DNA from: Trebonia sp963734665
GTDB lineage: Bacteria > Actinomycetota > Actinomycetes > Streptosporangiales > Streptosporangiaceae
Assembly: GCA_963734665.1 (NCBI GenBank)
Contig: CAVTIR010000004.1
Location: 682,001-746,000, forward strand
Direction of reading: 5' to 3'
DNA: 64,000 nucleotides
This document shows, one piece after another, positions 15,718 through 24,345 of the stretch. The notes below the pieces were generated by a model, which saw nothing but the letters and a program-made list of their open reading frames with translations, was not told the origin of the DNA and made no database searches. Within the stretch, counting starts at the first letter, position 1. The number at the start of each line of letters is the position of its first letter. A program made the position numbers and the translations under genes.

Positions 15718-15782
15718 ATGCCTAGGCATCGCGCGGACGCCCAGACCACAGTTCCGCCTACGACCAGTGGTCCTACCACTGG
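15718..15782. promoter_or_regulatory. paired palindromes in the alcohol dehydrogenase/XRE intergenic region
   Basis: ATGCCTAGGCAT (15718-15729) is a perfect 12-bp palindrome. CCAGTGGT (15764-15771) and ACCACTGG (15775-15782) form a perfect 8-bp inverted repeat with a 3-nt spacer. They lie between divergent genes for the dehydrogenase and the XRE regulator, so one or both are likely operators for that regulator. Confidence 0.55.
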
Positions 15783-15822
15783 CATGATCAGGATGGTCTA
15801 TATGACTTGGCATACTGAATGC

Positions 15823-16752
15823 ATGCAAGATCAGCCTGGCCAGCCCGCAGGTGAGTTTGACGCGCGGCAGCAGCTTGACCGGCGCACCGGTCTCAACGAG
15901 TTCCTGCGTACCCGCCGCGCCCGCATCAAGCCCCGGGATGTCGGGCTGCCTGAGTTCGGCCGTCACCGGCGGGTCCCGGGCCTGCGGCGCGAGGAGCTGG
16001 CGCAGCTGGCCGGGATGTCCGTCGCTTACTACACCCGGCTTGAGCAGGGCAACGGGCGCAACGTCTCGGTGGAGGTGCTGGACGCGATCGCGCGTGCGCT
16101 GCGACTGACCGATGCCGAGCACGCTCACCTGATGCACCTCGCTCAGCCCAGGGACCACAAGAAGAAGCCGTCGTCGCGCCCGCAGCAGGTGCGGGGCGCC
16201 CAGTGGCAGCTACTGGACTCGATGGAGGGTGTCCCGGCGTACGTCGTGGGACGGCGCGCGGACATCTTGGCCTGGAACCGGATGGCCCTGGCACTGTTTG
16301 GCGACTGGTCACAGCTGCCGGCCCAGCAGCGGAACTGGGCACGGCTGGTCTTCCTGTCTCCCGCGCACCGCGACCTGTTCACGGAATGGGAATCCAAGGC
16401 GGCAGACATCGTCGGCTTCCTGCGGATGGACGCGGGCTGCCACCCGGACGACCCGCAGCTGTCCGCCCTGGTCGGTGAGCTTTCCGTGAAGAGCGCGGAC
16501 TTCCAGAGGCTGTGGGCCAGACACGACGTTAAAGAACGAAGTCACGGGGTCAAGCGCCTGAACCACCCGCTGGTGGGCGAGCTGACACTTTCGTTCGAGG
16601 TCTTCAAGGTCCCGGACGACCAGGAACAGTCGCTGTACCTCTACGATGCGGAGCCCGGGTCTCGCTCCGCGGAGGCACTGCATCTGCTGGCCAACTGGGG
16701 GACCGACGCCATCGGGCCGGGACTCCGTCCGGCGACGTTGGGCAAGCGGTGA
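15823..16752 (+). CDS. XRE helix-turn-helix regulator with MmyB-like ligand-binding domain
   Basis: A 309-residue regulator. The helix-turn-helix lies at about residues 25-95 (RVPGLRREELAQLAGMSVAY, TRLEQGNGRNVSVEVLDAIA). The MmyB-like PAS-type domain follows from about 125 to 295 (RRADILAWNRMALALFGDWS, NWARLVFLSPAHRDLF, LNHPLVGELTLSFEVFKVPD). This architecture is common in Streptomyces and relatives beside short-chain or alcohol dehydrogenases, as here. ATG at 15823 is chosen by homology of the N-terminus; there is no clear ribosome site, so a leaderless or nearly leaderless message is possible. Likely controls the divergent dehydrogenase. Confidence 0.9.
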   Translation: MQDQPGQPAGEFDARQQLDRRTGLNEFLRTRRARIKPRDVGLPEFGRHRRVPGLRREELAQLAGMSVAYYTRLEQGNGRNVSVEVLDAIARALRLTDAEHAHLMHLAQPRDHKKKPSSRPQQVRGAQWQLLDSMEGVPAYVVGRRADILAWNRMALALFGDWSQLPAQQRNWARLVFLSPAHRDLFTEWESKAADIVGFLRMDAGCHPDDPQLSALVGELSVKSADFQRLWARHDVKERSHGVKRLNHPLVGELTLSFEVFKVPDDQEQSLYLYDAEPGSRSAEALHLLANWGTDAIGPGLRPATLGKR

Positions 16753-16812
16753 TTCTGCGGAGCTGCTGCCGCTCTATAAGAATTCCGGCAATCGGCGCCG
16801 ACGGTCGTGCGG

Positions 16813-17136
16813 CTAGGGTGCTTTCCGGACGTTGACAATCCTGCGTTTGCGCAAAGAATCGAGCCATTCCTGCCCGCTGAGCAGTCGCGTGGTCTTGCCC
16901 GACTTGACCTCGCCTGCGGCGGCAACTGCCATCGCCACGCTGGCAGCGGTCATATCATCGGGTGCCTCATACACGATAAGCACGTCATAATCGCCGAACG
17001 GGAAGGCACCCACCACCATCCTGGCTCCCAGGTCCTCCAGTGTCGGCCTGATCGCTTCCACGGGGTCTTGCGGCTCCTTGAGCTGAGCCGCCATCGACTT
17101 TGCGGTATAGGAGGCTTGGTACATGTAGAGCGCCAT
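16813..17136 (-). CDS. GYD domain protein
   Basis: A 107-residue protein starting MALYMYQASYTAKSMAAQLK. The signature segment FPFGDYDVLIVYEAPDDMTA (residues 47-66) is the GYD-domain core, a small alpha/beta fold found in actinobacteria and rhizobia with no fixed biochemical role. An SD-like GGGGAAT precedes the ATG; the frame extends 19 codons upstream but that part lacks family similarity. It is on its own, oriented toward the XRE regulator gene. Confidence 0.85.
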   Translation of the reverse strand: MALYMYQASYTAKSMAAQLKEPQDPVEAIRPTLEDLGARMVVGAFPFGDYDVLIVYEAPDDMTAASVAMAVAAAGEVKSGKTTRLLSGQEWLDSLRKRRIVNVRKAP

Positions 17137-17652
17137 CGAGATTCCCCTCAGATGGGAACAGGCGAAGAGATCACCCGCCAGTCCCTGTGACACCCGCCGG
17201 CTTCTGCCGACGTGGGCAAGGCAAAGAGCTGGAGACCACTGCGGTTTTTAAAGATCGTAGTCCCGGCCCGGACAAGCGCACCAGTCTCCGCCTCGCGGAC
17301 GAACCCCTCTACTCAGCTTATGTTTTAACCAAATTTCGGATCATATCGGCGTATAGTGGCGCTGTTCGCATATATGCGCTACTTCCCTGTGCAGCACGGC
17401 CTTTTCCTTAATGTTGCAAACCAAGCCCTACGACACGAAGCGCTACACGGGCCAGTCGCTCATGAGGTGGTTCATGTGCGCGTCACGCCGAGACGTCCGT
17501 TAAATCTGATTTGCGGCATTTGGAGGTACTGGACCGGTGGCAGCGCGTCTACGTCAACCTTGTTCATCTGGAGGCCTCCGCGCGTTGGCTGGCGTGCTTG
17601 GCGAGGTCGTTGCCGGCTGTCTCGGGGCCCGGGCAGGCGGGAGGTGACGCCG
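17137..17652. other. AT-enriched intergenic region without an intact gene
   Basis: About 515 bp with no convincing gene. Composition is clearly AT-richer than its neighbours around 17310-17420 and includes the perfect palindrome CGCATATATGCG at 17367-17378. A plus-strand stretch near 17411-17500 reads KPYDTKRYTGQSLMRWFM before a stop and another near 17520-17670 reads LEVLDRWQRVYVNLVHLEAS; neither can be assigned, but both look like decayed coding DNA. The region borders two further gene remnants. Confidence 0.4.
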
Positions 17653-18030
17653 TCATTCGTGGGCGGTGAGGGGGAGTTCTGCCCGCAGGGTGGTCCCTGC
17701 GCCGGGCGGGCCGTAGAGGACGATCCGGCCGCCGAGCGCCTCCACCCGGTCCTTGATCCCGACGACGCCGGTCCCGCGGGCTAGGTCGGCGCCGCCGACA
17801 CCGTCGTCGTGCACCGCGACGCGCAGGACTTCGCCAGCGACCTCGACCACGACGCTGACGGCCGAGGCACGAGAGTGTTTGGCCACGTTGGTCAGCGCCT
17901 CAGCCACGACGTAATAGGTGCTGACCTCGACCGGCTCCGGCAGCCGCTCTTTGACATGAACCCGCAGGTCGACGGGGACCGGGCAGCGGCGGGCGAGTGT
18001 AGCGGCACAGGCCCGCTGGACCTCTGTGAC
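17653..18030 (-). pseudogene. C-terminal ATPase domain of a NarL-type sensor histidine kinase
   Basis: The minus strand encodes only the HATPase_c part of a HisKA_3-class kinase. The N box is seen as EALTNVAKHSRAS, the G1 box as VHDDGVGGAD and the G2 box as GTGVVGIKDRVEALGG, ending LRAELPLTAHE. The sensor, membrane helices and phospho-accepting His helix are all missing, and no response regulator follows. Just upstream the sequence runs into another remnant on the opposite strand, so the gene was cut by a rearrangement. A protein from this fragment could bind ATP but not signal. Confidence 0.75.
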
Positions 18031-18055
18031 CGGTGTGCGTACCGGCGAGGTCATG

Positions 18056-18313
18056 GTGCGCGCGGGGAGCCCCAAGGGAACCACGCTCACCGTCTGGACG
18101 GACGCTTCCGGCGCCCTGACCAGCCCGCCCCCGCCGCCCGGCCAGGCCTCCGCCCAGGCTGGCGAATCGGCAGGCGGAGCGGTCGCCGGAATCGGCGTCC
18201 TGTACCTGGGCGAGGCAGCCGTCGTTCGCCTGGTGCTGCACCGTCGGCGGATGGCGGCCTGGGACGCCGACTGGACGCTTACCGAGCCGACGTGGAACCG
18301 TCATAGCAGGTGA
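18056..18313 (+). pseudogene. C-terminal remnant of an Rv1733c-like membrane protein
   Basis: The plus strand reads LTVWTDASGALTSPPPPPGQ and later VLHRRRMAAWDADWTLTEPT before a stop at 18311-18313. The pattern 'WVDASG..T.PP' followed by a membrane helix and 'RRRLAAWdadW' near the C-terminus is that of actinobacterial Rv1733c-like transmembrane proteins. The N-terminal helix and most of the extracellular domain are missing and the second helix is disrupted by charged residues. It abuts the histidine-kinase fragment. Confidence 0.6.
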
Positions 18314-18416
18314 CGCCTCTGGCATCTGCCCCACGACCCAGGTGTTCGAGGTGTACCTGGCAGACTGTCGCACGCGCGGCAAGCGCGACACCCCGGGGTG
18401 GAGATCGGAGCGCAGG

Positions 18417-19319
18417 ATGAAGGCAGTCCGTTTCGGCCAGTTCGGAGGCCCGGAGGTCCTCGAGATCGTGGATCTCCCCGATCCGCATCCGGGTCCCGGC
18501 CAGGTCCGGATTGCGGTGCGCGCGGCCGGCGTCAACCCGAGCGACTGGAAGAAGCGCAAGGGCCTGATGGACGGGGAGCTCCCGCAGACCATGGGCCACG
18601 AGGCGGCGGGCGTCGTCGACGAGCTCGGCGAGGGCGTTGCGGACGTGGCCGTCGGCGATCGCGTGTTCGGCTTCTCCGCCGAGGGGGCGGCCCAGGCCGA
18701 GTTGGCGGTGCTGTCGTACTATGCGCCGATCCCGCCGTCGCTCGACTTCCCCGGTGCTGCCACGCTGCCGGCCGCTATCGAGACGGCCACGCGCGCGCTT
18801 GACCAGCTCGGGGTCGGGAGCGGCAGCACGCTGCTCGTCAACGGTGCCTCCGGAAGCGTCGGCAGCGCCGCGGTTCAGCTCGCCATGGTGCGCGGCGCGC
18901 GCGTGATCGGCACCGCCAGTCCGGCAAACCACGAGTACCTTCGCTCGCTGGGGGCCGAGCCCGTCGCCTACGGCGAGGGCCTCGTCGAGCGGGTTCGCAC
19001 GCTCGCGCCCGACGGCGTCGACGTCGCGCTCGACGTCGCCGGGAGCGGGGTGCTTCCCGAGCTCATCGAGCTCGCCGGCGGTGCCGGGCACGTCATCACG
19101 GTCGCCGACTTCGGTGGCGCGCGGGAGCACGGTGTGACGTTCAGCAGCGGGGACGCCGGCCGCGCGGTCCACGCGCTCGGTGAGATCGGCGAGCTGATCG
19201 AGTCCGGGCGCTTCTCGCTCCCGGTCGCGCAGACCTTCCCGCTCGCCGAGATCGCGGAGGCGCACCGGGTGAGCGAGCAGGGCCACGTGCGCGGGAAGCT
19301 CGTGCTGCTGGTCGGCTGA
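18417..19319 (+). CDS. NADP-dependent quinone oxidoreductase-like MDR protein
   Basis: A 300-residue zinc-free MDR protein beginning MKAVRFGQFGGPEVLEIVDL. The N-domain carries AAGVNPSDWKKRKGLMDG and GHEAAGVVDELGEGV. The Rossmann domain motif LLVNGASGSVGSAAVQLA lies near residues 142-159, and LSYYAPIPPSLDFPGAATLP is the usual domain linker. Such enzymes reduce quinones or enones with NADPH. ATG at 18417 is preceded by GGAG. It is monocistronic; decayed gene remnants lie on both sides, which suggests it is a survivor in an eroding region. Confidence 0.9.
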   Translation: MKAVRFGQFGGPEVLEIVDLPDPHPGPGQVRIAVRAAGVNPSDWKKRKGLMDGELPQTMGHEAAGVVDELGEGVADVAVGDRVFGFSAEGAAQAELAVLSYYAPIPPSLDFPGAATLPAAIETATRALDQLGVGSGSTLLVNGASGSVGSAAVQLAMVRGARVIGTASPANHEYLRSLGAEPVAYGEGLVERVRTLAPDGVDVALDVAGSGVLPELIELAGGAGHVITVADFGGAREHGVTFSSGDAGRAVHALGEIGELIESGRFSLPVAQTFPLAEIAEAHRVSEQGHVRGKLVLLVG

Positions 19320-19437
19320 GATCGTCGCGGGTGTACCGGCCGCTGGCGAGGATCGCGTCGACGTCCACGTAGTCGCGTACCTCGGCGCGGCCGAATAAGC
19401 GCGCAGAGCTTTGTCCTGACGGCTTCGATCGACGTGT
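19314..19437 (-). pseudogene. frameshifted fragment of an AbiEii-type nucleotidyltransferase
   Basis: On the minus strand one frame reads SIEAVRTKLCAL and the next frame continues FGRAEVRDYVDVDAILASGR followed by YTRDDL. With one extra base removed this is the characteristic 'K..AL..R...RDY.DVD.ILASGRYT' block of AbiEii/DUF6036-type nucleotidyltransferases, relatives of toxins in type IV systems. The catalytic N-terminal half and the true C-terminus are missing. It overlaps the end of the quinone oxidoreductase gene and ends at the GntR gene's stop. Confidence 0.6.
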
Positions 19438-19439
19438 AT

Positions 19440-20207
19440 TCAGTGCCGGACAGGACTCTCCCGGTCAATATCAACGGCTGCAGGGACTTCCGTCGGCGAG
19501 CCGGCGTGCTCGCCGACGGAGAGATGCCCGAGTATTCGCAGCAGTTCATCGCGCCCCTGCTCCAGGATTTCGGTGGCTGCCTGTTTAGCCCCCGCCGCGT
19601 CCCGCGCGCGGATCGCCGCGTGCAGGTTCTCGTTGCGGGCGAGCGATTCGGCCGGGTAGTTGTCCGACGCCCGTACTAGCAGGTCCCAGTACCGCAGTGC
19701 GCTGCGCCAGGAACTCTGGGCATAGTCGCTTAGTATGCGGTTCGGGCAGGCCGCCAGCACGGTCCAGTTGTAGTCCTTGAGCACGTCCACGTACTCCATC
19801 GAGTCGTGGCTGGCTACCGCCGCGGCCATGCGCTCAAATGTCTTCTCCAGTGCCGCCGCGGTGACGTCGGTGAGCGCCGCGGCCGCCAGTGCGGTGCACG
19901 GCGGCTCGAGCACCAGCCGGCAGGTGTACAGGTCGGCCACGTCGTGCGCGTTGAGCCTGTTGACCCGTGCGCCACGACGTGGTTCGACGGTGATGAGCCC
20001 GTCTCGTGACAGCGCCTGCAGCGCCTCGCGGACCGGCGAGCGGCTGATCCCCATCCGCTCGGCCAGTCCGGTCTCGGTGAGCTTTTCCCCTGGCTTGATA
20101 TCGCCAGAGATGATGTGAGCGGCTATCCAGTCGGCCGCGCTGCGCGCGAGCGAGTCGTGCCGCAGCGACTCGCCGACCGCGCCGCCCGGCGTTCCGGACA
20201 TGGACAT
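19440..20207 (-). CDS. GntR-family regulator, FadR/FCD subfamily
   Basis: A 255-residue regulator. The winged helix-turn-helix spans about residues 20-85 (GEKLTETGLAERMGISRSPV, REALQALSRDGLITVEPRRG). The all-helical FCD effector domain occupies about 95-230 and typically binds a carboxylate through metal-coordinating Asp/His residues (RLVLEP, NENLHAAI). ATG at 20207 is chosen because AGGGAG lies 6 nt before it; two more ATG/TTG options are near. It is the last gene of the creatininase-SDR-M20-methylaspartate ammonia-lyase operon (36 bp after the lyase), so it probably senses a dicarboxylate such as methylaspartate or mesaconate and controls this locus. Confidence 0.9.
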   Translation of the reverse strand: MSMSGTPGGAVGESLRHDSLARSAADWIAAHIISGDIKPGEKLTETGLAERMGISRSPVREALQALSRDGLITVEPRRGARVNRLNAHDVADLYTCRLVLEPPCTALAAAALTDVTAAALEKTFERMAAAVASHDSMEYVDVLKDYNWTVLAACPNRILSDYAQSSWRSALRYWDLLVRASDNYPAESLARNENLHAAIRARDAAGAKQAATEILEQGRDELLRILGHLSVGEHAGSPTEVPAAVDIDRESPVRH

Positions 20208-20243
20208 CGCGTTCTCCCTTCTGTTCTGCATGAATCGCCGCGC

Positions 20244-21476
20244 TTAGCGCGGCGTCCGTGCCCGCGCCAGCGCGGTCACCCGGGCCATTTCGTTGCCGAC
20301 AAGCATCAGGCCCTCATCCACGCCCATCCCCGGCTTGGCGAGCACCTGGTCGGCGCCGCAGGCCATCGCGATGTGAGTGCACACGCGCGCCGACAGGTCG
20401 GTCTCGTTGCAGGTACCGCCGCAGTAGGTGGCCAGGCCGTGCCGGCGCACGTAGAGCAGCGCGTCGATGGTGTTGTTGACGCCGCCCAGGTCCGGTGTCT
20501 TGACGTGAATGACGTCCGCCGCCTGGGCGTCGGTGAACACGCGGATGTCATCCATCGTGTTGCACCACTCGTCGATGACAATCTCGACTGCCGAGCCCCG
20601 CTCACGGAGCGTGGCTCGTAGCTTGCCCATCGCCTCGACCTGTGGCTCACGGCTGCCGGCGTCCATCGGCTGTTCCACGCGCAGCTGGAACGGAGCCGCG
20701 AGGTCCGCCAGACGGCTCAGGTAGTCCGCCATCCGCGTGGTGTCCATGCCGAACGCCAGCCCGATCGTGCCGTAGGTATCGAAGTGCAGCACCGGCGCGT
20801 AGTCCTCGCGCGTCCGCAGCGCCAGGACCCGGTCGCGGACCCAGCGCAGGTACGCCTCGAACAGTTCACCCTCGGCTCCCAGCCGTTCCGCCACGTTGTT
20901 GATCAGGCCATGCGGCAGGGCGTCGGCCTCTTTGAGGATCATCTTGTCCACATTGTGGTACCGCTCGTCACCGCATTGCGTGAAAACCGGTACCGGTGCC
21001 AGCGTCACACCGGTCTCGTACTCGTCGCGCACCACTTCAGCCATGGTGACCTGGTGCCGGTGGGCAACCGCCGCCAGCAGCGCCTGGGTGATGCCGTACC
21101 GGACCGCGGTGTGCACCGGTAGCGCGTCCAGCGACGGTGCCATGTCGCGGAACGTGGTCAGTTCCCGGCCCGTCAGCGCCGGCGCGACATGCTCGGCGAT
21201 CATCCGCTGGCCGTCCTGCGCGCGGAACAGCACGTCCCGTCCGCCGACGCCGGAGTACTGCACGGCCGCGCAGTCGCCCTGGGCGACGAAACCGTCATCG
21301 AGGACGAACATCACGCTGACCGCCTGGCCAGCCTGCCGGACGGCCGTGAAGCCAGGAGTGACAGGCGTGCCGGCGTAGGTGAAGCCGTCCGCCTGCACCC
21401 CGATCCGGATGGCCGCCTGGTCGTCGGTGAAGAACCCGGTGCGCGCCGGCACGGACAGGACCTGGGTGATCCTCAT
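20244..21476 (-). CDS. mal: methylaspartate ammonia-lyase
   Basis: A 410-residue enolase-superfamily lyase converting L-threo-3-methylaspartate to mesaconate and ammonia. Length matches the clostridial enzyme (413). His189 in LPHGLIN and Lys326 in HVKTPDLGG align with the two catalytic residues known in that enzyme (His194, Lys331). Metal ligands are plausible in HFDTYG, VEQPMD and IDEWCN, and YCGGTCNETDLSARV is a family block. The gene overlaps the upstream M20 gene by 4 nt (ATGA). Glutamate mutase, its usual partner in glutamate fermentation, is not in the window, so the substrate may come from outside, for example from peptides containing methylaspartate (inference). Confidence 0.93.
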   Translation of the reverse strand: MRITQVLSVPARTGFFTDDQAAIRIGVQADGFTYAGTPVTPGFTAVRQAGQAVSVMFVLDDGFVAQGDCAAVQYSGVGGRDVLFRAQDGQRMIAEHVAPALTGRELTTFRDMAPSLDALPVHTAVRYGITQALLAAVAHRHQVTMAEVVRDEYETGVTLAPVPVFTQCGDERYHNVDKMILKEADALPHGLINNVAERLGAEGELFEAYLRWVRDRVLALRTREDYAPVLHFDTYGTIGLAFGMDTTRMADYLSRLADLAAPFQLRVEQPMDAGSREPQVEAMGKLRATLRERGSAVEIVIDEWCNTMDDIRVFTDAQAADVIHVKTPDLGGVNNTIDALLYVRRHGLATYCGGTCNETDLSARVCTHIAMACGADQVLAKPGMGVDEGLMLVGNEMARVTALARARTPR

Positions 21477-22852
21477 CGGATACCCCCCGACTGGGCCGAC
21501 GCCGACATGGCTCCAGGTTGCTGCTGACTGAGCTCCCGCCACAGCAGCGACCATGCCCGCATTCCCTCGCCGAGGCGGCGGACGCGGAGGAACTCGTTGG
21601 GGGCGTGCAGCATTTCGTCGGCGATGGAGAAGGAGAAGAACAGGGTCTTCGCATCGAGGACTTCTTCGAACAGGACGGTGCCGGGCAGGGTGCCGCCGAT
21701 CCGCGCGTGGATGACCTCCTGGCCCGGGTAGATGGCGGCGAGGGCGTCGCGTGCCGCGGTCACGGCCGGGTGCCTGGGATCGATGGTGTAGGCCGTGGCG
21801 CCGCCCTTTTCGGCGGTGACCTCGACCGCGACCCCGGGCGTGGCGGCGGATTCCACATAGGCCCGGATCGCGGCGATTACCGCGGCGGGCTGCTGGCCGG
21901 GGACGAGCCGGCAGGTGACGTGCGCGGACGCCGTGTGCGGGATGACGGTGTAGGGGCCGCCGCCGGTGATGCCGTTGATTTCCAGCGTCGGCCGCATCCA
22001 CAGCCGTTCCAGGGTGCTGTAGCCGGGCTCGCCGAACAGGCCGGGGACGGCGAGTTCGGCGGCGTAGGCGTCGTCGTCGAATGGCACCGCGGCGATCTCG
22101 GCCCGCTCTTCTGCGGTGAGGCCGGGGATGCCGTCGTAGAAGCCGGGCACGGCGACCCGGCCCTGCGCGTCGTGCAGCCCGGCCAGCAGCTGGGCCAGCG
22201 TGTGGACCGGGTTCTGCACGGTGCCGCCGTAGCGGCCCGAGTGCAGGTCGCGGCCGGCGCCGGTCACCGTGATGTCGAGGGCGGCAAGGCCCTTGGACGC
22301 GATCGACACCGACGGCTCGGTGGGCCGCCACTGCGCGCCGTCGGCGGAGATGACCAGGTCGGCGGCGAACTGTTCGGCGTTCGCGCGCAGGAACGCCGGG
22401 AGGTTCGGGCTGCCGATCTCCTCTTCGCCCTCGAAGAGGAACTTCACGTTCAGCGGCAGGCCGCCGAATTGCTCGATAAAGGCTTGCGCGGTTTTCAGGA
22501 CGACCAGGATCGGGCCCTTGTCGTCGGTGGCGCCGCGCCCGTACGCCTTGCCGTCGGCGACGGTCAGCTCGAACGGCGGGGTGCGCCATTCGTCCAGCGA
22601 CCCGGTCGGCTGCACGTCGTAGTGCCCGTAGACCAGCACGGTCGGCGCGCCGGGCGCGCCCAGCCATTCACCGGCCACCACGGGGTTGCCGTCGGTCTCG
22701 AGGAGACGGGCGTTCGCGAAGGCGAGCTGCCCGGCGAGCCACTGCGCGGCGGCGCGCATGTCCGGCGGGTTGGACTCGCGGCTTACGCTCGGGATCGCCA
22801 CGAACTCCGCCAGCTCGGCCAGGTAGTGCTCGGAATCCTTAAAAGATGGCAT
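21473..22852 (-). CDS. M20-family dipeptidase
   Basis: A 459-residue zinc peptidase of the CNDP/DapE-like branch. Metal-binding blocks are VLVYGHYDVQP (His, Asp) near residues 70-80, the GRGATDDKGP block (bridging Asp), LFEGEEEIGSPN (base and ligand Glu), the SADGAQW block and a C-terminal Glu/His around DEMLHAPNE. The lid domain begins near residue 200. Such enzymes cleave dipeptides or N-acyl amino acids. ATG at 22852 overlaps the SDR stop by 14 nt; a TTG lies four codons upstream. Sitting directly before methylaspartate ammonia-lyase, it may release methylaspartate or aspartate-type residues from a small peptide (inference). Confidence 0.92.
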   Translation of the reverse strand: MPSFKDSEHYLAELAEFVAIPSVSRESNPPDMRAAAQWLAGQLAFANARLLETDGNPVVAGEWLGAPGAPTVLVYGHYDVQPTGSLDEWRTPPFELTVADGKAYGRGATDDKGPILVVLKTAQAFIEQFGGLPLNVKFLFEGEEEIGSPNLPAFLRANAEQFAADLVISADGAQWRPTEPSVSIASKGLAALDITVTGAGRDLHSGRYGGTVQNPVHTLAQLLAGLHDAQGRVAVPGFYDGIPGLTAEERAEIAAVPFDDDAYAAELAVPGLFGEPGYSTLERLWMRPTLEINGITGGGPYTVIPHTASAHVTCRLVPGQQPAAVIAAIRAYVESAATPGVAVEVTAEKGGATAYTIDPRHPAVTAARDALAAIYPGQEVIHARIGGTLPGTVLFEEVLDAKTLFFSFSIADEMLHAPNEFLRVRRLGEGMRAWSLLWRELSQQQPGAMSASAQSGGIR

Positions 22853-23537
22853 GTCCGCCGTCAATGGAAATCACCTGCCCCGTAATCCAGGAAGCGTCGT
22901 CGGAAACAAAGAACTTCACACCGTTCGCAATGTCCTGCGCCGTGCCAAGCCGGCGCAGGGCGATTCGCTCCACGAGCTGGCGCTGGCCTTCCTCGCCGTA
23001 GCTCTCCCACTGCTTCTCGGTCGTGGGGTTGGAGAGCACGAAGCCGGGGGCGATGCAGTTCACCGTGATGCCGTACTGGCCAAGCTCGTGGGCCATCTGC
23101 CGGGTGAACCCGATCTGGCCGGCCTTCGCGCTCGCGTACGCCTGGATACCCGTGAGGCTCACGCTCCGCCCGGCGCCGGAGGAGATGTTGACGATCCGGC
23201 CGGCACCGGCCTTCTTCATGCCTGGCACCACCGCCCGGGTGCAGAGGAACGTGCTCGTCAGGTTCGCGTCCACGACAGCGCGCCAGTCCTCGTCGCGGAT
23301 CTCCTCGACCGGATGATGGACCTGGCCGACCACCCCGCCGGCGTTGTTCACCAGGATGTCCACCGGCCCGATCTTTTCCGCGAAACGGGCCACCGCGGCG
23401 GGATCGGTGACGTCCAGCGTGTCCTTGTCCACGCCGTGCACCGTGGCGCCTGCTCGCTCCAGGGTCGCCGCGATCGCCGCGCCGATGCCGTGGGCGGTCC
23501 CGGTGACCAGGGCCGTCTTGCCCGTCAGTTCGCTCAC
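22839..23537 (-). CDS. short-chain dehydrogenase/reductase
   Basis: A 232-residue classical SDR. The cofactor motif TGTAHGIGAAIA is at residues 12-23, NNAG at 66-69 and the catalytic set includes Ser in ISSGAG and YASAKAG (Tyr, Lys). It ends VISIDGGHAIF, typical of FabG-like enzymes. Substrate unknown. The GTG start overlaps the creatininase stop by 4 nt (GTGA), so it is translated with that gene. In this locus it may oxidise a hydroxy group on the peptide- or lactam-like substrate before cleavage (inference). Confidence 0.9.
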   Translation of the reverse strand: MSELTGKTALVTGTAHGIGAAIAATLERAGATVHGVDKDTLDVTDPAAVARFAEKIGPVDILVNNAGGVVGQVHHPVEEIRDEDWRAVVDANLTSTFLCTRAVVPGMKKAGAGRIVNISSGAGRSVSLTGIQAYASAKAGQIGFTRQMAHELGQYGITVNCIAPGFVLSNPTTEKQWESYGEEGQRQLVERIALRRLGTAQDIANGVKFFVSDDASWITGQVISIDGGHAIF

Positions 23538-24247
23538 CTGACGCTCCAGCCGTGCTCGATGACCTCGCGGACCTCTTCCACACCGGTCCGCCAGATCTCC
23601 AGCATCTCCTCGTCGGGCCGCTCATGGGGACCGCCGAAGCTGCCGTCGACGGTCAGCTCACGGATCTCCTGAGGGGTGGACTGGACGATGACCTCGTTGG
23701 GGATCACCGGCTTGCTGCCTTCGGGCGGTACCACGCCTGGTATCCGGGTCCACGGGAAGTTCTCGACCCAGGACCCGTGCGAGATGCTCGGCCCGAACCG
23801 CAGCGACGCCTCCGCCGTGCGGGGCGCGTTGTACCAGCTGTGGAACACCACCTGGACCCGCTCCGGGCGGTCCTCCGCGATCCACTCGCGGACCACGCCG
23901 ACCGCCGGGGAGTTGCCCCCGTGCCCGTTCACGATCGCGATCCGCCGGAAACCCTGTTTTGTCAGGGAATCCAGCAGGTCGCGGATGAGCGCCAGGTAGG
24001 TGCTGGCCCGCACGGTCATGCTTCCCGGGAACGCCGCGAAGTACGGCGCCAGCCCGAAGGGCAGCACTGGCATCACGGGCACGCCCAGCGGCTCCGCGGC
24101 CTCCACCGAAACGCGCTCGGCGAGGATCGCGTCGGTACCTACCGACAGGTACCCGTGCTGCTCGGTCGATCCGATCGGCAGTACGACCCGATCGTCATGC
24201 TTGAGGTACTCCTCGAGCATCATCCAGTTGCAGTCATGGACGCGCAT
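23534..24247 (-). CDS. creatininase-family amidohydrolase
   Basis: A 237-residue creatininase-fold protein. Metal-binding motifs are visible: PIGSTEQHGYLSVGTDAILA near residues 24-43 (Glu, His, Asp), NGHGGNSPAV near 108-117 and FGGPHERPDEEML near 210-222. Members open cyclic amides or cleave peptide C-termini (creatininase, MftE). It is the first gene of the operon after a strong terminator, with AAAGGAA before the ATG. Together with the M20 gene it suggests a cyclic or amide-linked substrate, possibly containing methylaspartate (inference). Confidence 0.9.
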   Translation of the reverse strand: MRVHDCNWMMLEEYLKHDDRVVLPIGSTEQHGYLSVGTDAILAERVSVEAAEPLGVPVMPVLPFGLAPYFAAFPGSMTVRASTYLALIRDLLDSLTKQGFRRIAIVNGHGGNSPAVGVVREWIAEDRPERVQVVFHSWYNAPRTAEASLRFGPSISHGSWVENFPWTRIPGVVPPEGSKPVIPNEVIVQSTPQEIRELTVDGSFGGPHERPDEEMLEIWRTGVEEVREVIEHGWSVR

Positions 24248-24345
24248 GCAGTTCCTTTCTATTATTCATGCTTTGGGCGGTTGGCATAGGGGAGTGGCAA
24301 GCGGCTGAGCGGCTTGCCGGAAGCGGCTGTCCCGAGGCAGCCGCC

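Noticed and set aside
17356..17784. A 142-codon plus-strand frame at the kinase remnant
   Set aside because: It runs through AT-rich noncoding DNA and then antisense to the histidine-kinase domain, with no recognisable protein features.
19314..19437. A complete toxin-antitoxin system of the AbiE type
   Set aside because: Only about 40 codons of the nucleotidyltransferase remain, frameshifted, and no antitoxin partner is present.
21477..22667. A 400-codon N-terminal extension in frame with methylaspartate ammonia-lyase
   Set aside because: The extension is low-complexity Arg/Ala/Gly and lies inside the M20 gene; the family start MRITQVLSVPA and a 4-nt overlap fix the start at 21476.
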